Shown: positions 23,501 through 31,235 of the stretch, piece after piece
How positions within the stretch are numbered: position 1 is the stretch's first letter
How the letters are laid out: each line of letters opens with the position of its first letter
NCBI RefSeq assembly: GCF_019393635.1
Contig: NC_057862.1
Location: 266,800,441-266,864,440 of the forward strand
Length of the DNA stretch: 64,000 nt
Source of the DNA: Dromiciops gliroides
Lineage: Eukaryota; Chordata; Mammalia; Microbiotheria; Microbiotheriidae
Direction of reading: 5' to 3'
The notes under the pieces: generated by a model
Told to the model about the DNA's origin: nothing
The model's database searches: none
Seen by the model: only the letters and a program-made list of their open reading frames with translations
Position numbers and translations under genes: made by a program

Positions 23501-25932
23501 CAGATTGGGTAACTACATCTGCATCCTAAAAGCTGGCTTTCTAGTTACATATATATACCTCTCCTCTCTATAAAATCCCCATTTTGTAGATAAGGCAACT
23601 CACTTAATGAGAGAGGTTAAACAGGATACATAATTACTAGTAGAACCAGGTTTGGAATTCAAGTCTTCTGATTTCTAGTACAATTATACCACACAGTGAC
23701 AAGAAAATAAATATTAGAAAATAAAAGGTAAATAAGGGAGCGGCTAGGTGGCGCAGAGGATAAAGCACCAACCCTAGATTCAGGAGGACCTGAGTTCAAA
23801 TCCAGCTTCAGACACTTACTAGCTGTTGTGACCCTGGGCAAGTCACTTAACCCTCATTGCCCAGCAAAATTTTTTTTTTTAATATATATTTTTTAAAGCA
23901 AGTAAATAGTCCTTCTGTCCACAATTGATAAATGGTCAAAGGATATGAACAGGCAGTTTTAAAATAAAGAAATCAACACTATCTATAATCATATGAAAAA
24001 CTTATTTAGATCACTATTGATGAGAGAAATGCAAATTAAAACAACTCTAAGGTATTACCTCACACCTATCAGAATGGCAAATATAACAAAAAAGGAAAAT
24101 ATTGGATTTTGGAAAGCTGGGGTGCTAATTCATTGTTGGTGGAGTTGTGAAAAGATCCAACCATTCAGGAAAGCAATTTCAAACTATAGCCAAAGGGCTA
24201 TAGAACTGTGCATACCCTTTAATCCAGCAATACCACTGCTGGGTTTCTATCCCAAAGACATCCTCAAAAAGAGAAAAAAACTTATTTGTACAAAAAATAT
24301 TTATAGCTGCTCTTTTTGTGGTGGCTAAGAACTGGAAATCAAAGGAAGGCTATCAGTTGGGGAATGGCTAAAAAAAACTGGTTATATGATGGTGATGCAG
24401 TATTATTGTGCTATAAGAAATGACAAGTGGGATGATTTCAGAAAGGTCTAGAAAGACATGTTGGAAATGATGTATTGTAAAGTGAGCAGAACCAAGAGAA
24501 TATTGTACAGAGACAGCAATACTGTTTGATGAACTGTGAATGACAACTATTCTCAACAATACAATTATCCAAGACAGTCCCAAAAGACAATTGATGAAAC
24601 ATACTATCCACCTCCAAAGAAAGAACTGATATTGATGGAAAAGACCTGAAGCATGCCTATTTTCACTTTCATTTTAAATCAAGTTTTCTTGTACAAAATG
24701 ACAAATGTGGTAATGTTTTACATAATCATACGTGTAAAAAAATAGTCCTGCTGGTAAAGAGTGTGTTTCCTATTTAAAATTAATATCTTGTGTTTTATCA
24801 GAGTACAAGATCAATTATTTTTATATTTAAATCTTCCCACAAAATTAACATAGGATCATCAGTACCTAACCCCCCCCCCTTTTTTTTTTGGTGAGGCAAT
24901 TGGGGTTAAGTGACTTGCTCAGGGTCACACAGCTAGTAAGTGTCAAGTGTCTGAGGCCAGATTTGAACTCAGGTCCTCCTGACTCCAGGGCCAGTGCTTC
25001 CACTGTGCCACGTAGCTGCCCCTAGTACCTACCCCATTATAACACAACCCTTAGGTACTATTCTCTGGTTAGTATTATAATGCAAGAGAATTTACTGATG
25101 AATTTGCCTCTCCTGACCTATTTATTCAATTTGTTTCCCTGATAAAGATTCCTCTCTTCACCTGTTTAATTTGTTCTCTTCCCTGTAAAGTTCTCTTGCT
25201 TTTTGTTAGTGGGCATTCCAAATAGTTGTGAAAATTTTGATTTTTAATGAGTTAAATGGTTCATACTTGAATGGATATTTTTCTAATGATACCTAGAACC
25301 CAGAGAACCTCCTGAACATAACAGATTACTCATCTGGAAATAGCAAACTATGAAACTATTTCTCATGCTCTTTGGCATTAGTGATTACAGCTACATCTAA
25401 TGTACTGTACATCACTACTATAACAAAATAATGTTAAAAAAAACCCACCCATGAAATGCTTAAATTGAATATTATTTTCCCCAAAATCCCTGAAAATACT
25501 GGAAAACTTTGCATATTTCTTCTGCTAGAAAGGTCTGACTTAAATCAATTGTTAAGGGTACCCTGACAAAGGTACAAAACATTATAAAACCACAATCATT
25601 GCTTTCTTGAAGGTACAATTTTAAAGATAGACATATCAAATAAGAATTTTAAATAGTTGTAAAGAACTTACAAGTCTTCAATCTCCCAGTAACTTTTCAT
25701 AGTTATTAAGTACATGGGATTAGACTTTCCTGGACACCAAACCTCCATTAGCTACAAATGAGAATACAGATTTTAAACTAACAAGCCACCTGATTGCTGG
25801 CTGACAACTGAACTATTTAAAAGCCCAGTTTATGTTCTGTTTATGTTCTAACTTTCAGGCAGCTTGAAACGTACACATGAAGAAGAAGAAGAGTTTGGAA
25901 ATATGCAAGTTGCAGCTGCACAGAATGGATGA
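5507..25932 (+). CDS. STYX: STYX, serine/threonine/tyrosine-interacting pseudophosphatase (3' part, six exons)
   Basis: Join of 5507-5543, 6104-6143, 6224-6274, 7558-7630, 22043-22136 and 25859-25932. All junctions are AG acceptors and GT donors with matching phase, and the 369 nt encode residues 102-223 of a 223-residue protein plus TGA. STYX is a catalytically dead dual-specificity phosphatase that binds phosphoproteins; it is reported to restrain ERK signalling and to bind the F-box protein FBXW7. The P-loop reads HGNAGISRS, so the catalytic Cys of HCxxGxxRS is Gly (residue 120), exactly as in STYX orthologues. The helix after the loop ([18 protein letters not shown]) and the acidic tail [10 protein letters not shown] are also recognisable. 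Residues 1-101 lie upstream of the window; I saw no sign of them in 1-5500. The intron at 7631-22042 is large and full of repeats. It converges on GNPNAT1. Identification is from memory of the human protein. Confidence 0.96.
6104..6143 (+). CDS. STYX: STYX coding exon with pseudo-P-loop (residues 114-127)
   Basis: Acceptor ttttccag, donor gtatga. Encodes [12 protein letters not shown] and part of the next Ser. This exon carries the inactive phosphatase loop, with Gly at residue 120 in place of the catalytic Cys. Short exons of 37, 40 and 51 nt in a row are intact here, so the gene looks functional. Confidence 0.95.
6224..6274 (+). CDS. STYX: STYX coding exon (residues 127-144)
   Basis: Acceptor ttttcag, donor gtaaga. 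Encodes [17 protein letters not shown] and the first two bases of Arg. This is the helix that follows the phosphate-binding loop in the dual-specificity phosphatase fold. Confidence 0.94.
6464..6534 (-). mobile_element. WSINE-type SINE, 3'-truncated
   Basis: Only the head half remains, from gatttgaactcaagacctcc to the terminal ccacctagctgcccc. Lies in the STYX intron between 6275 and 7557. Confidence 0.85.
7151..7296 (+). mobile_element. WSINE-type SINE
   Basis: Near full-length copy (head ggggggcatctaggtggtgc), ending in a short C-rich and A-rich tail. It lies about 260 bp upstream of the STYX exon at 7558. Confidence 0.92.
7355..7470 (-). mobile_element. MIR-type SINE remnant
   Basis: Contains gcaacaggatttgaattcag followed by a tccactc-like end, the reverse of a MIR-type tRNA-derived head. 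Weak match. Confidence 0.4.
7558..7630 (+). CDS. STYX: STYX coding exon (residues 144-168)
   Basis: Acceptor ttttaag, donor gtaact. Encodes [19 protein letters not shown] and then VHQLQ. The motif INPNxGFxxQL is typical of the C-terminal part of the dual-specificity phosphatase domain. It ends in phase 0. Confidence 0.95.
7885..8005 (+). mobile_element. L2 LINE 3' end
   Basis: Carries the L2 terminal pattern agcacagtgcctgacacata, then taagtgctt and a second tagtaggtacttaataaat copy. Ancient fragment in the large STYX intron. Confidence 0.75.
8090..8890 (+). mobile_element. L3/CR1-type LINE 3' fragment
   Basis: Shows CR1/L3 hallmarks: gataagctggaaaatgtccag, ggcaaccaggatgg, ctgggggtgtttagcctg, and the terminal block gacttgatggttgctgagacc ... 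aattctatga (the second part of the known CR1 end). No intact reading frame. Confidence 0.75.
8891..9313. other. STYX intron, no gene seen
   Basis: AT-rich unique sequence without a recognisable repeat or gene. Confidence 0.35.
9314..9470 (+). mobile_element. WSINE-type SINE
   Basis: Full-length copy with a diverged head (gggtagttaggtagtagatag), flanked by AAGAAAAGAAGGAT on both sides. Confidence 0.88.
9520..9695 (+). mobile_element. MIR SINE
   Basis: Contains the MIR signature gaccatgggcaagtcatttg, then ctctctgagact and aaaatggagat. Ancient mammal-wide repeat. Confidence 0.75.
9703..10406 (+). mobile_element. Solo LTR of an endogenous retrovirus (family A relative)
   Basis: Begins TGTCAATGCCC, ends CACA. 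Its last 150 bases align by eye with the LTR at 2094-2564 (a pyrimidine run, a G run, then acattagattttaaac). It is interrupted by a SINE. Fossil; no internal genes next to it. Confidence 0.6.
10223..10381 (-). mobile_element. WSINE-type SINE in LTR
   Basis: Minus copy with a T-rich start, flanked by ACATTAGATTTT on both sides. It inserted into the end of the LTR, so it is younger than it. Confidence 0.92.
10407..10737. other. STYX intron between two LTRs, unidentified
   Basis: C-rich then AT-rich sequence. It may be further LTR-type debris; no retroviral gene or host gene is recognisable. Confidence 0.3.
10738..11178 (-). mobile_element. Solo LTR of an endogenous retrovirus (family A)
   Basis: Minus orientation, starting TGTAATGACTGGAGTGACGCC and ending CCTTACA, with AATAAA in the expected place. 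It closely resembles the LTRs at 2094 and 45425 over the first 120 bases and at the 3' end (taatttattggcaaccactc). Fossil solo copy. Confidence 0.75.
11230..11645 (+). mobile_element. L2-type LINE fragment
   Basis: Contains the L2 block tacagatcagaccatgtcac followed by cagtggctcccctttgactc. The open frames at 11181-11369 and 11387-11644 derive from it and are not genes. Confidence 0.6.
11646..12085. other. STYX intron, possible L1 ORF1 debris
   Basis: T- and C-rich stretch at 11860-12075 resembles reverse-complemented L1 ORF1 coiled-coil sequence, but the match is weak. Nothing else seen. Confidence 0.3.
12981..13130 (-). mobile_element. WSINE-type SINE in L1 ORF2
   Basis: Minus copy with a few internal deletions, ending ccacctagctgcccc. 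Inserted in the L1 at 12090-18945. Confidence 0.9.
13330..13468 (-). mobile_element. WSINE-type SINE in L1 ORF2
   Basis: Minus copy; the flanks TGTGCAAACACTTTTT and TGTACAAACACTTTTT are a diverged target duplication in L1 ORF2. Confidence 0.9.
13848..14018 (-). mobile_element. WSINE-type SINE in L1 ORF2
   Basis: Minus copy with a long T tract (about 20) and several changes in the head; flanked by forms of CCACACTCTATTCTT. Confidence 0.88.
14205..14490 (-). mobile_element. RTE-associated SINE-like repeat
   Basis: Contains tctggaagaggaccatgaca, gggctgtgcaaggtca and ccatctgggtccaatggcaag-like text of a known marsupial repeat, then a tRNA-type end resembling a SINE head. Family assignment is tentative. 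Confidence 0.45.
15580..15738 (-). mobile_element. WSINE-type SINE in L1 ORF2
   Basis: Minus copy with a GTTTTT-repeat tail; flanks GGCAATTTATTTTTTG and ACAATTCATTTTTTTG are a diverged duplication. Confidence 0.9.
17474..17632 (+). mobile_element. WSINE-type SINE in L1 ORF1
   Basis: Plus copy flanked by perfect duplications AGAATATCAGGGCA (17460-17473 and 17633-17646). Confidence 0.95.
17871..18269 (-). pseudogene. L1 ORF1 N-terminal fragment
   Basis: 132 codons beginning [11 protein letters not shown] with a long charged coiled coil (EEVGKEM-type heptads, [18 protein letters not shown]). Typical of L1 ORF1p; the RNA-binding domain lies in shifted frames further down to about 17280. Confidence 0.8.
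18306..18450 (+). mobile_element. WSINE-type SINE in L1 5' UTR
   Basis: Plus copy flanked by AAAATTGAACTT on both sides, close to the ORF1 start of the minus L1. Confidence 0.94.
18946..19860 (-). mobile_element. Possible second L1 5' region
   Basis: Sequence such as tgtcaccataataggtcttt and tctggagggaatgactgggc looks like the 5' UTR and first ORF1 codons of a different, older L1 in the same orientation, abutting the L1 above. The start past about 19690 is unclear. Confidence 0.4.
19861..20360. other. STYX intron, unidentified
   Basis: AT-rich; an 82-codon open frame (19858-20106) has no recognisable product. No gene seen. Confidence 0.3.
20361..20504 (-). mobile_element. WSINE-type SINE
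   Basis: Minus copy flanked by CTTCCTGATATT on both sides, close to consensus and therefore young. Confidence 0.95.
20520..21640 (-). mobile_element. L1 3' fragment (ORF2 C-terminal part)
   Basis: Reverse strand carries the ORF2 tail (IGEWLNKLW-type region, [20 protein letters not shown]-like text upstream), 5'-truncated near 21640. The open frames at 20370-20726, 21187-21456 and 21205-21633 are parts or shadows of it. Confidence 0.8.
21640..21770 (+). mobile_element. L2-type LINE fragment
   Basis: Contains aaccatgtctgtttcctact followed by ccagtggctccacattgcc, the L2 pattern also seen at 11520-11600. Confidence 0.55.
21775..21870 (-). mobile_element. MIR-type SINE remnant
   Basis: Weak match: tatagccagctaactagaag followed by aattctagaacttagctc, the reversed MIR head pattern. 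Confidence 0.35.
22043..22136 (+). CDS. STYX: STYX coding exon (residues 169-200)
   Basis: Acceptor caaatag, donor gtaaga. Encodes [19 protein letters not shown] followed by [13 protein letters not shown], matching the end of the phosphatase-like domain and the start of the tail. It follows the 14.4-kb repeat-filled intron. Confidence 0.95.
22188..22336 (+). mobile_element. WSINE-type SINE
   Basis: Plus copy flanked by CTAGTATTGG, starting about 50 bp after the STYX exon at 22043-22136. Confidence 0.94.
22337..22870. other. STYX intron, unidentified
   Basis: AT-rich unique sequence between SINE and L1 tail; no gene or clear repeat. Confidence 0.35.
22880..23135 (-). mobile_element. L1 3' UTR fragment
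   Basis: Matches the reversed L1 tail also seen at 12090-12300: cctcccctcccccttcctga, then gcagtaagcaatc, then agcatgcttcagtctgtgtcc. Confidence 0.75.
23160..23240 (+). mobile_element. MIR-type SINE remnant
   Basis: Short match: gatatagtagataaagggatg then actgtgtgacagtgggcaag (two separate parts of the MIR head). Confidence 0.45.
23570..23700 (-). mobile_element. MIR SINE
   Basis: Reversed MIR pattern: ccccattttgtagataaggc, then agaaccaggtttggaattca, then ttataccac. Confidence 0.65.
23735..23870 (+). mobile_element. WSINE-type SINE
   Basis: Plus copy (head gagcggctaggtggcgcag) with a short deletion before the B box and a T-rich 3' junction. Confidence 0.92.
23918..24737 (+). mobile_element. 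5'-truncated L1 insertion (ORF2 C-terminus and 3' UTR)
   Basis: Flanked by AAATAGTCCTTCTG and AAATAGTCCTGCTG. Encodes pieces such as [13 protein letters not shown] and the WSIGEWL-type region, then [14 protein letters not shown]-like codons with stops. The 111-codon frame at 23993-24328 belongs to it. Confidence 0.88.
24881..25021 (-). mobile_element. WSINE-type SINE
   Basis: Minus copy flanked by AGTACCTAC-like repeats, behind a C run. Small deletion in the head (gtgcttccactg). Confidence 0.92.
25022..25858. other. Last STYX intron, unique part
   Basis: AT-rich intron DNA up to the terminal STYX exon with no recognised repeat or gene. Confidence 0.4.
25859..25932 (+). CDS. STYX: STYX terminal coding exon (C-terminal tail)
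   Basis: Acceptor actttcag. Encodes [20 protein letters not shown] followed by AQNG and TGA at 25930-25932. The acidic run differs slightly from the human EEEDDF form, which is ordinary divergence. The 3' UTR follows directly. Confidence 0.95.
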
Positions 25933-26887
25933 TGGTACCTCAGACCAACATTATAGTGTTTGAATTCCTGTATGTGAAGGGAAAAATAATTAATAATGTA
26001 AAATGAGAAAAACACAAGTAGCTTCTTTTTGATTACATGTTGCTTCGAAATGTCTTTCTCTGCCACTTGCTAAGCAACATTTTAAGAAAATGATGGACTT
26101 CTTAAATAGATGGCACTGATTGTTTTATTCTTTTTTTTTTTTTTACACTTTACAGTTTTATTATAAAACAAAATTTTTGGACTTGCAAAGAAGTATTATT
26201 GCAATAATGCACTTTTCATACTTGAAAATTTCTTTATTTGTATGATAGAAAGTTACTTAAAACCAAAATGCAAGTGGAGAGGCTTGTTATTAAAAATTAT
26301 TTGTAATTTATAACAATTTTTTTTGGCTAAAGAAAAGATTGTTTAAAAATGCATTTTGTGTTTGTTTTATTACGTTTATACAATAAGTTGGACGATTCAG
26401 TTTAAGTGGGTGGAACTTCTTAGAGAAATATTAATGCAAGAATCTGCCACATTTTGAAAATACCTTGATCACCCTTTCATATTTGTGAAACTTTCCCTTG
26501 ACTTCTACTGATATACTTCAAATCAATGGCAATTGGTTCGGCTTCCCTCGTGTGCTACATTGGCTAGCCTATGTAAAACTTTAACAAAAGAGGAAAATAC
26601 CTCCTTTTACCAAATATAGCACTGATATTTCTGGGAAAAAAATTGAGTTAGAAGTTTCAAGTGAATCATCCATTTTGGATTTTCTTTTGGTGAAAGCCAC
26701 ATCTATCGGTGTACTTTGGGAAAGGTGTCTAGCCCTATTTTTTCTTTGTTCAGAACTATTCCAATACAGGTTACAACATGTACACTATATACTGTTTATT
26801 TTTTTAAAATTCTGAGTAGAAAAGTGCCTTCTATTATTTCTAATATAGCTTTATTGTGGCCTACAAATTGGATAGCACTTAGGAGTA

Positions 26888-26893
26888 AATAAA
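26888..26893 (+). terminator. Candidate polyadenylation signal, STYX
   Basis: AATAAA about 955 bp after the STYX stop, followed by a T-rich stretch. Whether it is used is unknown. Confidence 0.4.
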
Positions 26894-27787
26894 ATGTTTA
26901 CAAAAAAATTGTTATTTAGATACCTTACGTTTAAACTGGAAGTATAAAGCTTATTGTAAAAAACTGAGCAAATTGTTTAAAATGGACACATTCTTCCCAA
27001 CCCATTTTGTGCTATCCTTATGAGGATGAGATTCTCAGATTGAAGCTTCTCTTTGCAGTGACCTTTGGAATGGTTTCTGGATCAATTTACTTAAGTGTTG
27101 TTTTAAGCAAGCACATTTTATGGGTCTTTGGTTTTAAATTTTTACTTAGAAATATAAAAGGAATTTTAAGAAATCATTTATTGCTTTTCTAAAATGCTGA
27201 AACAGAGAAGTGAGTTTCTTTTCACCTTCTTATTTTTGTTGGATAGCAAAGACAAAACTTGCCCAAACTTTTCTCAGTGCTTATGTTTGGTAGGTACGAA
27301 AAATACTATGCAACACAATATATTATACCTGTTTATACCTTGTTATTTTGGACTCTCCCTTTGCCTTTTGTCTGCCTACCCTCTCCCCAAACCCTACAAA
27401 TAATGCTGTAAAAAACGTTATTAAATCAAACATTTGGGGAAGTCGTTTACTTAATCTTATCCCACTATGCTTTTGGCTTCCTATGAAAAAGTGAATGGTT
27501 TGTAAATGTTATTATATGATCTTCTAAATACCTAAAATCATAACTGAAAAAAGTATAACAACTCTTGCCAAACCTCTGGATAATTTAGAGTGTTCAGTAC
27601 TACTTACTAGTTCTATTCCACTTTGAAGCATTAGTGCAGATTTTCATTGAAGACTTAACCAAAATTCAGTTGGTGATGTTAAAGCTTTTGCTTTAAATGA
27701 ATCCCTATAGCATAAATGGTGTCTGGCCCTTGTTGTTAGTCATATTTTTAGTACTTAATACTGCAGTTCATTCTGTAGTCATTTTGC

Positions 27788-27793
27788 AATAAA
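27788..27793 (+). terminator. Candidate distal polyadenylation signal, STYX
   Basis: AATAAA about 1.86 kb after the stop, followed by a GT-rich tract (tttgtgcc). It is an alternative to the proximal hexamer. Confidence 0.4.
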
Positions 27794-27810
27794 ATAACTT
27801 TTAAAAATAG

Positions 27811-29118
27811 TTTGTGCCCCGAAGTTCAGGCTTATCTCTCAAAAATTTTGTCTTACCTTTTATTACTTTATTATAATTGTATTATTTATTAATAAATTGT
27901 TTTCTAGTAATTTATAGAAATACATATGTACCCATTAACTCCCGCTTGGGTATTTGTCCTTTTGCTTTATTACTTATGCACGCTAATTTTGATGTTTGTT
28001 TGTTTTATCCTATCACTAATGTGCCTTTGCAGCACTTTAAGTTAAACAGTGTCTCACAGACTGTCATTGTCTTGAGAGTGAAATTATTGTCTATGGGCAA
28101 ACTTCATTCTGGACTGATTTTTGAAGTCTCATCTTCCCATTAAATGTTGCTTAATTTTTGTTTCCCTAATGGAATATTTTCCATTCATTTTTCCAACTTT
28201 AGGAAAGCCTTTAGTTTATGATCTAAGTTTTTCATCTAAATTTGATGAAGAGAAAGAACTAGTCCTATGACCTGTAGCACTGAGAACTTTTAAAAATAAT
28301 CCATTATAATTTTGATGAATACATACAGCTCTTTCTTTAGGGTTTTTCAAACAGTGTGACTTAATGTCCAATCAAGGACATATGTAAGCACAAAGTGATG
28401 TTAAGGTTATATCACAGTCACAATAGCAGCAAGAAAATCTACTGTTTGTTATTGCAGAAAAAGTAACATTTCAAATGTCGGAATTAAAATTTTTTCTTGT
28501 TTCCTAATCATAGGTCATTTTGTTCATGGTACTTTCTCTAGAAAAAGTTCTGTTTGCTGGTTACTTCTCTTTAAGGTGAGGAATTTAAAAGAGAGCTTTT
28601 GCTATTATCTCACCACTTATTAACTTCTGAAGCAGAATGTTAGTTTTTGTTCTTATCCTTCAGAAAAACATCAGGACCTCAAAAGAATTTCCAGGACCCT
28701 GGAATTTGGATGGTTTTTGAATGCTGGAGTTTTTTACCCCTTCGTGGCAGCTAAAAATCACTTAAAACATTCAAGTTTACATGCTAGCTTCCTCCTGTAG
28801 GGAAATGTCATACCTCATAGTTCAAGGTGTATTCTGAATTGCTAACGTTTTACTGACATGTAGTTGTAATTTACTATGCAGCAAAATTATTAAAAAAACA
28901 ACAACAACAAAAAAAAACAGCCTGTAAATCTGTGCTTAATTTACTCTGCTTTTAACAAATACATCTTGGACAAAGTTCTAAGAATATATGAATGCTACAA
29001 TGCAAGAGGCACAAAATACTAAAATTTTATTTTGTGAAACTATTAAACTCTGTACAAATAGATTTAGTTAGCATTTTGTGCTATTGTGTCTGAAAAAAAT
29101 TATTTAAAACTAATTTTA
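27811..29118. other. Intergenic or distal 3' UTR sequence, no gene seen
   Basis: Unique-looking AT-rich DNA between the two convergent genes, free of recognisable transposons. It may still be 3' UTR of STYX. I see no supported coding frame or RNA gene. Confidence 0.4.
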
Positions 29119-29271
29119 GGGGCAGCTAGGTGGCGCAGTGGATAGAGCACCGGCCCTGGATTCAGGAGGACCCGAGTTCAAATCCGGCCTCAGACACTTA
29201 ACACTTACTAGCTGTATGACCCTGGGCAAGTCACTTAACCCCAATTGCCCCACCAAAAAAAAAAAAAAAGT
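29119..29271 (+). mobile_element. WSINE-type SINE between STYX and GNPNAT1
   Basis: Near-consensus plus copy, flanked by AAAACTAATTTTA. It separates the probable 3' UTRs of the two convergent genes. Confidence 0.95.
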
Positions 29272-31087
29272 AAAACTAATTTTAGCCACTTGATATCATG
29301 AAATGATTTTTAAAATATTTTCTGTTGATACTGTAGTCCAACAGTTCAAATTTTCCATTTTCAGTCTCTAGAACCTTTATATTTAAGTACCTTTCAAAAG
29401 AATGAGGTCCAGTCTGGTTTAAAATTCCAGTTATGTGTGTAAAAATGTGAGTGGGTTTTTTGATGTTTTAGTTTCAGCTGAATCTAATCAACATTTTTAA
29501 AGTCACCAAAGCTGACCATTTTTATGGGTTTTTAAAAAAAATGTTATACTTACTTAAAGCTATCCAAATGGCTTTATGGAACGCAGACCACAGGTAGTCC
29601 AACCAATACCTGAACCAGAATCCACTTCATTTTCCTTTTGGATGGCTGTAAAATGGTCCCTCTGGAACTTCTATTCACTGCTGACTAATGATTAAAAGCA
29701 AAATAAATCTGATCCTTCTTTCCTGTCACCACCCTTCAACTACTTGAATTAGCAGCTAAAATATCCTTGTATACCTATGTCTTAGAATTTAGATTTTCTT
29801 GGATCATTGCCTACTTGAGAGTAACGTTTTAAATAAATCTCCAGCTTGGATGTGATTTTTCCTTTTATTTTGGTGCCACTTCATTTCTTTCCAGCATGTT
29901 TTCCTCACTAATAAGATAAGCACCTATGAACATGGCAGATATGAAAACAGTATATCCAGGAAAAGCATTAGCCATCTTGGTAGGGATGAGAAGCAAAAAG
30001 CAAATACAATAGCAGATGATGAAAACAGATGATCTTTAATTACTTTGCAAAGAACTAATGCCTAAATAACATTGACCATTACCTGAGGACCTAGAAGTTC
30101 AAGAATTATTAGAAGGGAAGACATGAAAAATTTTACAAATGAACAGTAAATTTCCTAAATTTTTATTTGCTACTAAAAATAAAATCAGAAAACAGCAAAT
30201 ACTAAAAAGTACATGTTATCACTGAGAAAATCTCCAACCAATTTTATGAATACAACAAAAGTAATGAGATTTCCCCATACAATGTTTATCTAAAGGGTGC
30301 CTCAATGAAAAGCTATGAGATCTGTTTCTTTCAGAATTGGGGGGAAATTGAGGTTACCACAATGTGGAGTACCTATATTAGATAAACACAGATGCCTAGA
30401 TTAAGAGAAAATCAAATTATATTGACATGTCATAGGTAAAAACAGCTACTTCTTACTTTGAATCTCTTCATTACCCCCTAGACAATAGGTTTTCATCAAA
30501 TTAAAATACTTAAAATGGAAAGTTTTAAATTTTTTATGAAGCAATTATTTTATATTTGTCAGCATTGGTATTATTAACTCCCCGAAATATCTGTGTCCAA
30601 TGAGTTAACAATGGCTAGTTTACCTAATATTAAGTCAGGCTGCAATTAAACCTATAAGTTTTTTATTATAACTAAAGAAACTAGTTATCCAATAATTTTT
30701 GTACACTACAGGATATTCTCTTACACGATTTGTTTCTTTTGCATAACAAGTAAGATAGTAAACAGATAACTTTATACTTTGACTACAAAGAAATAAAACC
30801 CAACTTTAGAAAAATACAGGAAAAATTTCAAGTTAAAAATATATGCCTTTGGTTAAAAGTCAATTCCTTCATAACATTCATTTACAGACTAATATCACAG
30901 CATGCTCCACCAATCCAATTTAATCTTCTGATAATATGCCAAACTTGTGTATTAAAATTTTTGTCCAGTATTTTATGGGGGAGAAGGTGTGTGTCACTGG
31001 TTTTGTAGCAATAAAATACTTTGATTTAGAATAACCTAGTTGCAATAAATTTCTTTGCTTTCATTCTAAAAATGATTCTTGCTATTA
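29272..31087 (-). other. GNPNAT1: GNPNAT1 3' UTR (extent inferred)
   Basis: AT-rich unique DNA downstream of the GNPNAT1 stop. TTTATT (AATAAA on the minus strand) occurs at 30162-30167 and 29864-29869 as candidate polyadenylation signals. No coding frame or transposon is recognised. A SINE at 29119-29271 marks a likely outer limit. Confidence 0.45.
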
Positions 31088-31235
31088 TTACTTTAAAAAC
31101 CTGTGATACATGTAGTTTTCTTCAGATACAGCATATCCAAACTTTTTATAGAAGCCAACATTTTGTGGAAGACATTCAAGGGTAATTTTGTAACAGTTCA
31201 GTTTTTTACTTAGCAGAGTAAGAGTTGACAATAAC
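31088..31235 (-). CDS. GNPNAT1: GNPNAT1 exon 6 (terminal coding exon)
   Basis: Acceptor ttcttttttcag. Encodes [20 protein letters not shown], then [20 protein letters not shown] and YMYHRFLK with TAA at 31090-31088. The human tail reads NYMCRRFLK, so C to Y and R to H changes are present near the end. Confidence 0.96.

Larger units (their letters stand above)
25933..27810 (+). other. STYX: STYX 3' UTR (extent inferred)
   Basis: AT-rich sequence after the STYX stop with no SINE until 29119, unlike the introns, which suggests selection against insertions. AATAAA hexamers at 26888-26893 and 27788-27793 are candidate polyadenylation signals. The open frames of 60-88 codons here (27007-27192, 27194-27403, 27877-28143) have no recognisable product. 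The true end cannot be fixed without transcripts. Confidence 0.55.

Noticed and set aside
27007-28143. Three small frames after STYX
   Set aside because: AT-rich 3' UTR sequence; no recognisable product or conserved start.
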